A stretch of DNA of 64,000 bases from assembly GCF_001545155.1 (NCBI RefSeq), contig NZ_CP014226.1, positions 3,195,930 to 3,259,929 of the forward strand, written 5' to 3'. Positions 63,927 to 64,000 of this stretch are shown piece by piece. The stretch is from Halomonas chromatireducens. Lineage in GTDB: Bacteria; Pseudomonadota; Gammaproteobacteria; Pseudomonadales; Halomonadaceae. The notes below the pieces were generated by a model, which saw only the letters and a list, made by a program, of their open reading frames with translations, was not told the DNA's origin and ran no database searches. How positions within the stretch are numbered: position 1 is the stretch's first letter; the number at the start of each line of letters is the position of its first letter. The translations under genes were made by a program, and so were the position numbers.

Positions 63927-64000
63927 CTACTAAGACTCACGCCCTGTGACGGCGAGATCGACTTAGGTGGAGCACGTCTCGACCGCTTGAGCGGTAACGC
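63921..64000 (+). pseudogene. fragment of a peptide-type ABC ATPase (YejF/DppF-like), runs off the window
   Basis: The plus strand reads MALLRLTPCDGEIDLGGARL then DRLSGNA. This matches the stretch just after the Walker A motif in oligopeptide ABC ATPases (E. coli YejF GLALLRLINSQGSIIFDGQ). The P-loop itself is missing and the left side is btuF sequence in antisense. Only 80 bases are visible, so what lies to the right is unknown. Confidence 0.5.

Overview
The window is a GC-rich, gene-dense chromosomal segment from a gammaproteobacterium, most likely Halomonadaceae (Halomonas-like). This rests on housekeeping gene order (coaBC-dut-algC-argB-slmA; rpoH-ftsX-ftsE-ftsY/rsmD; bolA-holD-rimI; prfB-lysS; rpmB-rpmG-mutM), a FadE-type long acyl-CoA dehydrogenase, a BetA choline dehydrogenase relic and a TRAP transporter operon. 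No rRNA, tRNA, prophage, insertion sequence or CRISPR array was seen.

Layout. 1-9.4 kb: malic enzyme (cut by the window edge), a frameshifted YeeE/YedE sulfur transporter, trpS, ald, a thioesterase, a DUF2007 protein, rlmI, mutM, rpmG, rpmB and radC. 9.5-14.5 kb: coaBC, dut, algC, argB and slmA on the plus strand. 14.5-26.6 kb: rpoH, ftsX, ftsE, ftsY, rsmD, a ZapB-like coiled coil, rimI, holD-like, bolA, an MFS exporter, a hypothetical gene, lysS, and prfB with its programmed +1 frameshift. 26.7-31.5 kb: fadL, then a MerR regulator, a Cu(I)-type P1B ATPase and a coupled 24-residue membrane peptide. 31.6-41 kb: an accessory catabolic operon (TRAP transporter, glutamine-synthetase-like ligase, ALDH, Fe-ADH, class I amidotransferase, C39-like protein) flanked by gene fragments. 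41-53.6 kb: betA relic, fadE, an SLC13-type transporter, two crotonases with an ADP-forming acyl-CoA synthetase, an RpiR regulator and a quinone oxidoreductase. 53.7-58.1 kb: an acetyltransferase-like protein, ugpQ, a PncC-NadE fusion and an SLC23 permease. 58.4-64 kb: a cobalamin operon (cobQ, cobO, cobB, ABC transporter) ending in a broken btuF.

How genes may work together. The 32.8-40.9 kb operon reads as uptake of an amine or amino alcohol, gamma-glutamylation, two oxidations and hydrolytic release of an amino acid. fadL and fadE share similar CAAAC-type operators, suggesting one fatty-acid regulator. The PncC-NadE fusion puts an NMN deamidase and an ammonia-using NAD synthetase in one chain.

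Unusual features. Three places join fragments of unrelated genes (31.68, 41.3 and 63.92 kb), either deletion scars or assembly joins. There are several repeat families: a 63-bp double-hairpin element in three copies with covarying stems, a 125-144 bp element downstream of two genes, a REP pair, and two short tandem arrays that start at stop codons. A twin operator with 84-bp spacing lies upstream of the SLC23 permease.
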